From NCBI GenBank assembly GCA_916610825.1, contig OU744450.1, forward strand, positions 12,904,489 to 12,968,488: a DNA stretch of 64,000 nucleotides. The letters run 5' to 3'. Below, piece by piece: positions 10,869 to 45,800 of the stretch. The notes beneath the pieces were generated by a model that saw only the letters and a list, made by a program, of their open reading frames with translations, searched no databases and had not been told where the DNA came from. The DNA comes from Haliclystus octoradiatus. Taxonomy: Eukaryota > Cnidaria > Staurozoa > Stauromedusae > Haliclystidae. Positions within the stretch are counted from its first letter, which is position 1, and every line of letters starts with the position of its first letter. A program made the translations under genes and the position numbers.

Positions 10869-10926
10869 TTGTGAGATCTCAGTATTATAACAGATATCAT
10901 TGAAACTGATATTGTTCCTTTGCAGA

Positions 10927-11149
10927 ACAGTTCATGAACAGTTCATGAACGTTAAATGGTCCCAATATCCATGAACTGTTCATAAACAGTTCAAGGACAC
11001 TCGCGGACAGTTCATGAACAGTTCATGGAAATTTGGGACCATTTAACGTTCATGAACTGTTCATGAACTGGTCATGAACTGTTCATGAACTGGTCATGAA
11101 CTGTTCATGAACTGGTCATGAACTGTTCATGAAGTCCTGAACTGTTTTT
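10927..11149. repeat. GTTCATGAAC palindrome repeat, copy 1
   Basis: The segment is built from TTCATGAAC units. It contains an inverted pair around GTTAAATGGTCCCA / TGGGACCATTTAAC, and then, from about 11060, an 11-bp period (CTGKTCATGAA) repeated about seven times. Similar sequence recurs at 28790, 29660, 50655 and 51600. No ORF and no known family were recognised. Confidence 0.75.
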
Positions 11150-12429
11150 CGCAAGGCTGTTGTTCATTCAAAAGCAATGATGTCTCCAACTTCTGACCTT
11201 AGTAAGGAGGAGAAGCTGAAGCGTTTCTATTGTTTAACTTTGGATGAAATTAAGGTGGCTTTTGAAAGTCAATTTGATAAGGTGATATAAATCTTTTGAA
11301 ATCCATAGAACGTTACATATTAAAAGCAGTAAACAACGATATAGATAATTTATTTTTAGAGAAAACAATAGAAATTGAATTGAGATAAGTCTGATTGACT
11401 TGAAAAGAAAAATAAATCTTGAACAATTATCAAGTGAACTTGGAGAAGTTCTAACTTATATTAAATAGTGCTGTTTAATGTATCGGATTTTTGATATATC
11501 GGGTCCCGATATAGCCAATACATGATCATTTTCGATATACCGATATGTAATGTTTACATCAGGACCCGATATATATTTTCTTTTTCGATATTTTTCAAGA
11601 TTAAAAGTCAAAAATAATAGTATTTTGCAATAAATTAAAGCAAAGCAGGCATTTGGGAATGATCAATATAAAATGTTTTAATCACTTTGAGAGTTGTTCG
11701 CAAGAAATAATCACACTTTCATTGAATTGTATCACAATAAATCAGTGGCGGTTCCGTATGATTATTGGCATTATATGAAAACGCAAAGTGAAATTAGCAA
11801 ACGCCTTTTGCTTGGAAAAGAGGCCAAAATGGGATAATTGACAATGAGTTCCAAATGGCTATCAAAAGTTGATTTCAAATCATGTTTGATTTGATCATCT
11901 CTTTAGTATTTTTAATAAATTGGGATGTAGGATCATGGATTATTTTGAATGGCTCTATCCTCAAGCTCACACCAATATCACTTCCTGTTTCGCAATTCGA
12001 ACAGGTGATAAAATGGAATTTGGAGCTTGCTTGCTCAAAACTACAGATTCTGACTCTTTATATCAAGACAACATTGAGATAAATCAAATTATTCATGTTT
12101 TAGGATCACAGGCCAGGTTTTATTTTACGAATGGATGTCAAGTCCAATGCTTAAAGAAACAAAAAAGATCGCTTTTCCATGGCATCAAAAAAGAAAATAA
12201 TCCTGTTGCCATGGCGACTCGTATAAGCTGTCTAGTTGGGGATCAGTTGATCAAGCGATAAAAATTTTTAGGCCCTTTTAGATTAGTGCTTTAGGCCTCA
12301 AAAAGTATATCCGGCCCTGAACTAATATTAAACTGTATAACAAAGAATGTGCCATTCCAATAAAGAGTTTTACAAAAATTTCAACTGTGGGAGACATTGA
12401 TAGATTAAGCAGTAAGGAATGCCTACCAG
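11150..12429. other. No gene recognised; fragments of old repeats
   Basis: Around 11480-11590 copies of CGATATA/TATCGGG-type blocks face each other, probably a decayed hAT-type MITE. A 113-residue frame at 11920-12261 matches no family I recognise and has no splice or promoter context. I do not call it a gene. Confidence 0.35.
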
Positions 12430-12600
12430 AACTTCATTAACTGTTAATGCTATATAATGCGGTGCCACTGGGGTCAGCAACAGCTGAGAGAACCTTCAGT
12501 GTAATGCGTTGCACAAAATTCTGGCTACGTTCAACAATGTCTTCAAGCAGCTTGAATAATAAAATATTCAGCTCTATCCAATAGATATGAGCAACGTCTT
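12430..12600 (+). pseudogene. hAT-like (ZMYM1-type) transposase C-terminal block
   Basis: The plus strand near 12463-12560 reads PLGSATAERTFSVMRCTKFW and continues LRSTMS. This is the characteristic C-terminal dimerisation motif (ATAERxFS, then WLRSTM) of hAT-related transposases. Only this block is recognisable. An upstream stop near 12439 and loss of sequence afterwards show it is dead. Confidence 0.7.
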
Positions 12601-12609
12601 GAGTATTTT

Positions 12610-13869
12610 GGAAGAATATGATACAATGGCTGTGATGTCTCAATATAATCTGACAAATTATAAGATCTAGCTCTGTTACTTAACACATATATAACAATGG
12701 CCTTGACAATTAATATATATGATTGATTAAGATGCTAGTAGAATACTTTAAATAATAGAAATAAATTTGATAATTTTGTTTACATTTATATTACATTTTT
12801 AAGCTATAACCAATTATAGATATGGAGAAAAATAGTAGGTATATTGATTTCTGATCTCCATCCATCACTTAAAGAAAGTGTATCCAATGGAATAATTATG
12901 AAGGGAAACGTTTAGAAACGCTGTATCAAAATTTTTTTACAGCAACTTGAAAAGTGGCCTTTTGAGCATCTGCCCCCGTCGCCACCTGGCTCCGGCGCCT
13001 CTGAGGGGATGATGTGGTGGATTCTTATTAGAGGAATCCCCCTGTTTATGGTCATTCCCCTCTTGATTTTTGTACCTTGGTAATACAGTAGTAAATTAGC
13101 AATCGTTGTTTAAGAAAGGTGAAACACACTGATCGTTAAATAAAATAAACATTGTAATTATTTTCTTGCATTTGATTCTTATATTATAACTTATTCTATA
13201 TGAATTATCCTGGGACTGCCTGAGCTGGAACATATTACAGGCTTACAGCGGACTACAATTGAGTTCATAAAGTTTCTAGTCTTAAAACGTTCTTTATTTC
13301 AACGCCTAATTGTAATTTTTTTCCTGGGACTCTTTTACAAGCCTATTTCTACGTGAATTAAAGGGATATCATAATATAACTCTCCGTAAATGCAAACATT
13401 AAATTGTGCTCTTACCAAAACTTCTTCTTCGTTTGCCATGATGGATTGATCTTTGTTGATGTAAAACCATGTAAAACACACAGAATAGGGAGCTTTTCCC
13501 TAAAGCGGGATCTTCAGATCTTCATAATGGCGTCATTTATGTAATAAGTTTGCTTGTGTTGTGGTTGGTTATCTAATTTATTTCCTCAAAGATACATTTT
13601 AAAATGACCTGTAATGTACACAAAGCAGTGATCAATTATTGATCTGAATCTGCCACGTGTTATTATGTTATACGCACGAATAATCAAATCCCTTTCAGCC
13701 GATTATTCTTTCCGTTGTGTAAAATGAAGAAGGATTCATTGTTGCCTTTGCGCTTTGACAATTTCTTCTGTGACGTTTCTTGAAAGCTTCTACCCGCAGT
13801 TACTAGAAAAACCCAAGCTCGACAATCTCGTCATAGTGGAATTTATTAGGCTTTTAAAATTAATTCAAC
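12610..13869. other. Intergenic and 5' flank of B3GLCT
   Basis: No ORF, repeat or RNA gene was recognised. The last few hundred bases before 13870 should hold the promoter and 5' untranslated region of B3GLCT, but I cannot place a transcription start. Confidence 0.35.
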
Positions 13870-35992
<22,123 letters not shown>

Positions 35993-37681
35993 ACAATGTA
36001 GTTCATAGCATATACAATTGCTGTTTAGTATAGCCAGCCGACGTTTGCAATGTGCCTGATAATGGGCCAGTTATGTGTAAGGTTCCGCCGGTGTATGTTG
36101 ACCGTGCTTTGATGCCGATAAATCTATCATTGTAATGTTGATAATATCTTCTGTAATATGTATTACTTAAATGATTATTTATATGCCAAGGCTCTATTCA
36201 AGTCGGTATCACGTTAGAGTAATATTTAATACATGGGGTTGCATAAAAATCACATGTCACATACCGAAGAAGTACAAATAGTTGGGATTTCGTTGTGATG
36301 AAAATTAATATGTTTTTAACTTTCAAAATTATTGTCGTGTACGTTTTTCATTATTTGATAAATATATATATGCGGCATTTGCATTCTACCAAAACTGTGC
36401 AATTTTGAAGCTATTACAGTTAGTGAATTTGCCCCAAATATGCAAATGCCACGGCTTTTTTCGAGCAAAATTGACAACCCCGTGTCAGATGCTTGTATAA
36501 AATAGTAAAACCCGTGTGTGTGATGTGATATATATTTGATCTTAAAAAAGAATACGTATATATGTTACAAATACAAAGCTATAAATTATTACCAGGATCA
36601 ACCCGTAAGTAATATAATAGGTTAAGCCAGAGCTTACTCCAATTGCTGTTTGATGTGGTCATTCAAAAAGAACCTTGGCAGAATGACTGTACATATTTTT
36701 CAAATCATGAAAAAGATACACCAAATACATTTTGAAAAGAAAATATCACCCTACGAAATGAAAACAATGATTTAGAGAAAACGAGGAAATAAATGGAAAA
36801 ATGTCAAAATTTGACCAAATTTTACGCATGATCGACTTTGAGACCACTTTATGACTTTATGACTCCCCCATAAAAGAGCACGAATGATTTTTCCCCAAAA
36901 TAATTGGTCATCGTTATACAGCAGGGTAACGCAACAAGCATTATGGGTACCTGAGACTATGTTGACGAGCCTTTTCATTTAAAAAAAAATGTTTTAGATT
37001 TAAATTTGTTATGTTTTACAATATGTTAAGTTGGCTTTAATATTTATTTTTGTTTTCAAAAATGTATATAGGCATTTTGATTGGTTTGGGTATAATACTT
37101 TGAAAGGCATTTGTATATTACGGGATGGAAATAATAATCTAAACATTTTAAAAACATCACAGAGATGATAGAGCCATTACTGTAAACCGCCAGCAACTGA
37201 GGAATCGCACGACCTGAAGAGGCCATGACATTGTAATCTACTGATTCTGCTGTTGTTGATTTTTATCCTTTTTCTACATCGCAATTATACTCCAGATATA
37301 GTTTAAAGATGGGGAAAGCTGCTAACAACTTGCGTAAGCTGTGCTGATGGTTAAATAGTTTTAAATAAATGTGTACTGTATACATAAAGATATGAATGGA
37401 CAAGGTTCCACGTCGGGGGGCATTACGAGAGGGGCTCTGCTGCCTCGTTATGGAAGTGTCAGTGAGGCAGAAAGGTTTTTTCACGGAGGAAGGGCGTTGT
37501 GTTGTGTGTTGTGTGTTGTGTTTGAGGCTGTTTCCTCATTTCACTGTTCTCATCTCACCTCAACGATTTCTGTCAAACTGGTCGACCTGTACTGCCACCC
37601 ACCCTATTTGGTGACAAGATCTTTGCTACAGTATTCCGTCTACCTCAGAGTTTATTAGTGGTCTTGTGAACATTTAACACT
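35993..37681. other. Intergenic region between B3GLCT and coronin
   Basis: This holds the 3' untranslated region of B3GLCT and the promoter of coronin. An AATAAA overlaps the B3GLCT stop and another lies near 36785, but I cannot assign the poly(A) site. The GTGTTGTGTGTTGTG run near 37500 is a low-complexity tract upstream of coronin. No other gene seen. Confidence 0.4.
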
Positions 37682-39822
37682 ATGGCTTTTATTCGTAAAT
37701 CGAAACTACGACACGTGCATGGAGATCCGTGCAAAAAGGATTTACGACATGAAGGTTTGAAATGTCCCTCATCAGCATACGATGGCAATCAACTCGCTGC
37801 CAATTCAAAACTTCTTGCCGTCTGTGTGCATGCTGCTGGAGGAGGTGCATTTTGTGCATTCCCTTTATCAAAGGTCAGTGTTTTTAGTCCCGTTGTCTTT
37901 GCTTTTGACATTTTAAGATTTTTTAGTCGACTCTAATCTTCCACGGCGTCTTGTTCGGATCTGAGTAGCGTTAGTTCAGTATGCTAGTAATTCTTAAAAT
38001 AACCAAATACCTGAAAGGAATACATTTGATTGTAATCTGCTCATACCAAAATTACGAATCTATTTGCTAATGGTCCAGTTATGAGCCCTAGTTATATGTT
38101 TGTGCTATGAATTTTGTTGTTTAAAGCAAGTCGCAAATATATGTCTTGGTATTGTTCCAATTGTCGCAGACGCCCGACTAATTGTCGATTGATCTTTAAA
38201 ACGAAGACATTTTTAACATGAATTGATTGTGATTAATTTTCATGATTGTTGTTTGGTCATTTCTCCGGCCTCAGTAATCAAATATGTGCCGTTTTCCCCT
38301 GTATTGCTCTTCTCCGTTTGCAAAATTAACATAAATCACGTCGCTCTGCCCTAATTTGGTCAAGAGTAACTTTTTGTCTGGTTTTATATTTCTCTCTTTG
38401 TCCCCCCACGAGCGTTTTTCCATGCTCGTTTGCATTGATTTCACCTCATATACCTCGATGTATCTACATTGGAACTTCTCTCGAAATCTATCAGTTTTTG
38501 TCTGCTTCCTTGTTGTGTGTTGGTTTGACAAGCTCAAATAAAATGGAGAGTTTCTTCAATATTTCAATTAGAAAATGATGAAGCATTGTTTACATGTCGT
38601 ATTTTAATTTGATTAAAACTTTAATGTGCTTTTCAAGATTTGTTACGAAGGGATTTTAAATTGTCAACATTAAAATTGTGAGAAATTAGCGGAAACGACT
38701 TACTATTGTCTGAAGGCGTTGTGATGAAAATCAAGTTAATAATTTTCACTCACGGAAGCAATCCTTCGGAATGATAGGATTTATTGACAGGATAATGTAA
38801 TACTTGTGATTTTTACCTTAGGGAGCATTCAATTGATTTTGAGAAAGCAATTTTGAAGTTGTCTTTAACTATTAAATTCTAAATGAATCTAGCGTTTTAC
38901 ACACTTCAGTATGGTACTATTGAAAATTGCTTTATACGGTTTGCCAATACTACTAAACTTGATTTTAGGTTGTGATCTTTGAATCATCATTATTCTATAA
39001 TTATTATTATATTTTGAAAAACTTATTTCGTCTTCATAATAATTCCCAGACGTACGCAAGTTCCTAACAAAATCAGAAACAAAGTTACAAACAGGATTAT
39101 TGCTGCTGGTAGTCAAAGGTGATGTGTGACTGTTTTTAAAACCTATCAACTACGTACTCTTTATATTAGAGGTATCCTGAATGCGGATTTTCACCTCTCT
39201 TGGCCACATCTGGATCTGGCCCCTTTGAATATTTTACCGGAACTTAGAGCTGGGTGGTCTGCTGCCTTTCCTGCAACGGTCCCGTTTCATCCCAACCACC
39301 TCTTATTCATTAAATATATTTATGTCCATGTTAATTAATACTATGAAATCTTATGAAATGTTTTATTGTACTTTCTCATCACTGTTTATGTGGATGTAAA
39401 GGCCTGAGCAAACGATCCAACTTTGTTGGTTAGACTTGTCGTATGCAAAGGTCAGACGTTGTTGGATGCGTGGACAAACACCAGTTCGACTTTATATACA
39501 ATTTTAAGTAATAATTTTGGATTGTGTTGATCTCATTCTGATAATGAAATATACTGTATAGCCTGTTTACAGGGTCGTCCCTGAACTGGGGGTGCATCAG
39601 CCTCCTGAGATTTCCAGTGGTTGACAAATTGTTATCAAATCTGGTATAATTCGGCATATTTTGTCTCAATTTTGTGATATTTCATGTCATTTGAGCTAAT
39701 AAAAACAATAGCAGTTGTCATATCTTATTTAGTACAAAAATTTATTGAGAATAAATTTGTAATGGTATTGTTGGTATTGTTCTGGACTTTACTTTTATGG
39801 CCAAGCATTCTCTGTCTTTGCG

Positions 39823-39879
<57 letters not shown>

Positions 39880-42800
39880 GTTTATTTAGTACATCCACTG
39901 AAGTGGCTCTTCGCCTTACGTATAAATACAGGTTCAAATTCTAATTCTAATTTAAAAAACATTAACGGTAGTAGTAATATTAAGTATATAGATGTTAAGT
40001 ATAAGTATTAGATAACAAGGCAGCCAGGTAAACGCATACATGCTGAATCAGCAAAAACAAGATTTTGTCCACAAGTCTGCAAACTCTACTGTCCACCAAG
40101 TATACATTTTGACAGTGAGTCTGCAAGCAGGCTACCAGCTGTGTTGGACCCTAAGTATTAAAATCTTTGCACATTTTTCAATTAACTCATTTTCTTTTAT
40201 TTTGTAGACGGGACGATTGGATACAGATTCAACCAGAGTAAGTGCACATTCTGAAGCAATCAGTGATATATCTTGGAATCCATTTGATGACAATATGTTA
40301 GCAACATGTTCAGAAAGTGGTTCAATTAAATTATGGCAAATTCCAGACACAGGGGTGTTAATTGGCAATGGCAAATTACTTCTAGAGAAGGATTACCATC
40401 AGAAACGCTGTGTACAGCTATTATGGCATCCAATAGCGAAAAATGTGTTATTGACTGTGTCACTAGAGCCATCGTTAGCAATTTGGAATCTTGAAACTGG
40501 TGATTCAATTATGCTGCTAGAAGATGAACTGACTTCTCAAATTTTTGCAGCTGATTTCAGCCCTGATGGAACAAAGATTGTTACAAGCTCAAAGGACAAA
40601 AAATTTCGCATATATGATGCAAGAACAAAAGAATTACTTCAGGTAGATATTGCCAATTTCTTGCATTAGCTTTGTGCCTAAAGGATTTCCGTCAAGTTAA
40701 GACTCAGAAGACTCACAATTTAAGTTAAGTTAAGACTCACAATTCTTTGCATATGTAACTCAAGTTTGAAATTAACTGGACTCTTGTTTATAGAGTCCCA
40801 AATTTTAAATTTCTGTAAATGTCATTCTCCTTTGGGGAAGTGTTTAGTACAAATTTAGAGCTTTTTCACACAATTTCATATGTTGATAATCTACTGGGTA
40901 GATGAAATCAAAGGCGAATTGAATTTTTCAGAATCAGAAGGAAAATGTTTTGTTTTGAAAGCTAGAATGTAGGAATAATTTAGTAACAAACAGATAGGGA
41001 TGCACCGAAACGTCGTTTCGGCCGTCACCGAAATAATACAGTTTCGGTTTTTTTAGCCGAAATTCCGGCCGAAATTTCGGTTTCATTTCGGCCGATTTTT
41101 GTCCCCCTGTTTTGAATATTTCAAACTAAATCTGAGTTAAAATCATTTATGTGTTCCATTGGAATACAAAAAGTTTTTGAAAACAAAGTAAGTAATTTGC
41201 AACAGAAGATAAATAATGATGCTTTTCCTGGTGATTTTCAGATCATGTGTTTAGATCATGCCATAACGAGCAATTTTATTTCTCCTCGATCTACTCCAGT
41301 ATTATTTTCTTTTGCCTTGTGAAGAAATCCATTATGATTTAAATAACATTTGTTTTCACTGAGAACAATAAATAAACAATTAAATTAATCCGCTTGTTTC
41401 TTCACATCATTGATTTAACCTTATTGGAGAAAACAATGCTCCAAATATTATATATAAGTCAAAAATAAATACATCGGAACATAAATTCACGAAAACAATC
41501 ATGGCCGAAATTTTTTGAGCACATGGTCAGGTGAATTTTTGAAAGCGAGGATGACTTGAAAATGAGGCAAAACTTGATGATGGCTGCGATCAGCGAAAAT
41601 CCTTGTTATAATCCTATCGAAGACTTTATGATGCATTGAAAGAAATATAGTATCGAACATTATCTTTATTTAGATAACCAAATGTGATTATTGGCTACAT
41701 TTTACTTGTTCTTAAAAACTGGCCGGAATTAACCGAAACAGCCGAAATTGAAGGCCAAATTTCGGCCGAACCGAAATTTCGGCCAAGAGGCCGAAAAACC
41801 GGAAATATTTCGGCCGAACCGAATTTCGGTGCATCCCTACAAACAGACAATACTATTAATATAGAGATGACCATAATATATTAACATAGCTGTATATTAA
41901 TCTGTTGTTACGAATGTAGTCACTAATATTTCTTTTCAAATTCATTTGGAATCCATCCATCACAATTATATTCCATATTTCACTATTTTTGAAATTTTGA
42001 ACTTCCTCTGTCTGAATTATACACAAAATTGATAGAATAAAAGTTGTTGTGTGCACAATGAAACTTGAGATCTATGAAATGCAGAAGATAAATAATTATA
42101 TTTGATTATATTTGTTTTGCAGGAAGGTAGCGGACACGCAGGAGGAAAGCCACAGCGTATTATATTTTTATCAGATGATAGACTCTTTTCTACTGGTTTT
42201 TCCAATATGAGCAAACGACAATATTCTGTCTGGGATGCGGTACGTATGTAGATAGCTTATAAATCTTATTATTTCTGGAATACTCTGGAATATTCAAACA
42301 ACATTTACGTTCTAATATTTTATTTATTTTGTAGAATGACCTTTCTAAATTTCTCATGCAAGATGCACTTGATACTTCAAATGCCGTACTTGTACCACAT
42401 TACCTTCCTGGCCTGAAACTTCTGTTCATCTATGGGAGGGTAAGAAAAATGTTTATTATTTTAATGATCAGTATCACTGTATCACCAGGGTTTGTCAAAA
42501 CGATATACTTTCAGGAAACATACATTTTTTCCATGATTTTGTAAATTGATAAAAGTTTTCAAGTAGTAGAATGCATAATGAGTTAGTTTTAATTGATCTG
42601 GCTATGCAGACTGACAGCCCTATGGATTTTTTGGGTGCAGATTTTATTACATGCTACTACGTCTTCTTCGCATTTTGTTGGGCTGGATTGAAAGCTGCGT
42701 GCCATAGCGAAACTAAACAAAATGACATAGACATTTATTTTATTTCATAATTAATTAGATTTCACACAAAAACTCTTGATGACTTGAAAACTCCTAAATC

Positions 42801-45800
42801 CACAAATAACGGATTTCAAATGCCATTAAAAAAATTAGGTTGATTAAATAATGTAAATTTTTTACAGCTTTCATGTTAGGATTATTGTCCATTTATTGTA
42901 ATAAAATATCACAGTACAAATGCATCTTCTGCTTATAGAACTTGAATACAAACATTTCCTTCCTTTCCTTCTGAAAACTCTCAGTACAGAAATCCCTCAT
43001 GTTATTGTGCTCTGATTTTTATTTTATTTGCTCGATGAAGAAAATGTCATGAAAAGTAGCGATTGCGATAAAATCATGCAATTAAAAAACTTACAGAATC
43101 ACTTTAATTTGTATTTATACAATGTAATTCTCAAACATCTAGATATAAACATCATAGTTTTGAAATCATCAAATAATCATTTACCATTTCAGGGTGATAC
43201 CGTCATTCGTTATTATGAAATTTGTGACGGGGCACCTCACATCTATTACATTGATATGTTCCAATCAAAAGAAAGTCAACGTGCCATTGGAACATTTCCA
43301 CATTATGCTGTTGATACAACTAAAAATGAAGTTGTCCGTTTCTACAAATTTGCGGAAGATAAAGGAAGAGGCTATGTTGAATCAATCCAATTTATGGTGC
43401 CACGAAAGGTAAGCCAACTATTTTGATTGTTATTGGCACTTCAAAGTATGTGCCTTTTGACCTTAAGGTAATGTTTGATAGCAAGATAATTTAATGAGAA
43501 CTAAGATAATTAAATAGTGCAAGTGCAACTTGAATTTGCATTTTCAAGAGTTTTGAAAAGCTTATAATATTATCTTACCTTCAAGTAAATAGTCCAAGCG
43601 CGCTAACAGCGAACCTAATGCATTAAACACGCATCCGCGTTATACGAGCGAGCTAGATGCGAATCGAATCAAAGACAGCTTTATCACAGAGCCGTGACTG
43701 TCTCCGTAATTGCCTTTATTAGGCAATAAACCGGGGGTTACAAATTAAAAAAAATTTGAAGGCTATATTCCATTGATGTTTCTATGGTGACGTCTTTGAT
43801 TAGTCCATAATAGAACATCAAATAGTTATGTAGAATATTATCAGTGTTGTGAGATTTACTTGAAGAAGTAATTAATTAGATTACAAATTAATTTTACTAA
43901 AAATTCAAAAATTACATTACTAATTATTTTTCCCAAAAAAGTATTTAATTACAAATTACTAATTACTTCACCGAAAAAGTAATTAATTACTAATTACTTT
44001 GTTACTTTTGAAATATTTATCAAAACATTTCTGTCCGTAAAGATTCAAAATTTTATGTATTTTAGGATAGACATGAGGCGTTTATTATAATAAGTTTACT
44101 GTCTGTAGCTGAACCATAGTCAAGCAACATCGAAAAAATCAAAACTTTAAACGACCAAACAATAAATATACACAGGTACAAAAGAAATTACAAAATAAAT
44201 TAACTTTTTCTGAATAGTTGGTCAAATTAATGTGATTATTCTCAGTGTCAATTTTTGTGTTTGAACATGACTATTTTCTGGCGAATTATTGTTGCAAAGA
44301 TTGTGAGTTTTTCATCTATAAAATATCAAATTATTCATTCGTAAGTCATAAACATTTGCATGTTTTTCTCATCAACTCTAAATGTGTTAACATTTTCATC
44401 TTTGAACAATAGAAGTGTCAAATGGCGCGACGAATAAATTCTATGTAAATAATGACATATTTTATTTCGAAAATCTTGCGGCTGCTAATTTAATTTCAAA
44501 ATAAAAACATTTAGAAAACAATAACCAACTCACACAAACAACAATCATTTTAAATGATTTGAGACTTCACAATGACAGGTGTAACAATATCGCATTGAAA
44601 ACATTTATGTCTGCTTCATAATAACAAAACAATAAATCTTTTGTAAATAAATCGGGAATAAATTATTTCGTAAAGTAATCAGGAAGTAACGTCAATTACT
44701 TTATCGCTGCAAATACTAGTTACTTGAAAAAGTAATTAAAAACTCAATTATTACTTTCCTCAAAAAAGTAATTAATTACCCCTAAAATTGCTTCAAAAGT
44801 AACGAATACCAAGTAATGCGTTACTTTTGTAACGAGTACTCACAACACTGAATATCATATCTACGAATTAAAATGTATCTGGTCGATTACAAATGAAGTT
44901 AAGGGAAAATCTTGATTAAATGCAAAAAAAAAATTGGTCAAACAACAATGACACGTGTTTGTAAAAATGTCGTAAATGAGGTCAACAAAGACCGAATTTT
45001 GGGGATGTTATTGATATCGGCAAAAGAAGCTTTTTGATTTGATTTATTCAACGTTTGAAGATGTTAATGTTGAAGATGTACGGTTTAGTTGGATTATTTA
45101 CTCAAAGGTAAGATAATATTATAAACTTTTTAAAACTCTTAAAAGTGAAAAAATTTGATGTGCACTATCTTCGTCCTCATTATAGTATCTTGCTATCTAA
45201 TAGCGAAAAGGGTTTGTTTGATTGCTGTACCAGATTATGATTAGTGTAGAAAGGAACCATTATTCAAAAATTCATCAGCGTTGCATTGTTAATCAGTGAT
45301 CAATACATTTATCATTACCATAAAATTGGTATTGGCAGATTGATTGTGTCAACATGAACAGGGCTTGAAATTAGTAGGCATGTGTCATCGTACCCTGGGT
45401 GCGGTTGGACCCTTTGAAAAACATGAAGATATTTTTAATTAGTTGAATAGTGATACAAATCAGATAATTAATATGTGATATGGATCAATTTGTTCTTATT
45501 TTTAGTCTGAACTTTTCCAAGAAGATCTCTATCCTGATACAGCCAGTAATGTACCTGCTCTTGGTGCCAATGAATGGCAAAATGGTCAGAATGCTAACCC
45601 AAATATGTTCTCATTTGCTGATAAATATACCAAAGAAGCGAAGGAAAGAAAGGCAGCTAAAAGCAAGGGTGGTCTTAGTGGTGGTTTAGGTGGTGGTTTA
45701 AGTGGTGGATTGAGCAGCTCATCCTCTGCTGCCAAGAAAGCTGAAAGTAAGCCTGCAGCAGCAACACAACCATCACGCGCAGCAAGTGAACCTGCCAAAC

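Larger units (their letters stand above)
7683..10874 (-). mobile_element. Penelope-like element with inverted terminal copy
   Basis: GATCTCAGTATT flanks the element at 7671-7682 and 10875-10886, a 12-bp target duplication inside the right LTR of the Gypsy element. On the minus strand the order is N-terminal ORF (10223-9591), reverse transcriptase (9590-8494) and GIY-YIG endonuclease (about 8245-7905). The region right of 10240 is an inverted copy of the endonuclease and 3' end (arms 7690-8338 and 10240-10868). Terminal duplications in inverted orientation are a known habit of Penelope-like elements. Reading frames are interrupted (stop at 9591, frame break near 9280-9440), so the copy is defective but fairly young. 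Confidence 0.9.
3042..10892 (+). mobile_element. Ty3/Gypsy LTR retrotransposon with nested insertions
   Basis: The left LTR is 3042-3595 (starts TGTTG, ends TAACA). It is about 180 bp once the SINE at 3107-3480 is removed. The right LTR starts near 7528, is split by a Penelope-like element, and ends at 10892 with the same TATAACA. A TGG-initiated primer-binding-like site follows the left LTR at 3596, and a purine-rich tract (AGAAAGGGAAAG, 7518-7529) precedes the right one. GATAT flanks both outer ends (3037-3041 and 10893-10897), a 5-bp target duplication that fixes the boundaries. The interior carries gag and pol remains full of stops and deletions. Domain order (protease, reverse transcriptase, RNase H, integrase) and the lack of a chromodomain suit a Mag/K02A2.6-like Gypsy; the clade is my inference. 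Confidence 0.88.

Noticed and set aside
11060-11132. CRISPR-like regular array
   Set aside because: The 11-bp period has no spacers, the genome is eukaryotic, and the units are palindromes of a dispersed repeat.
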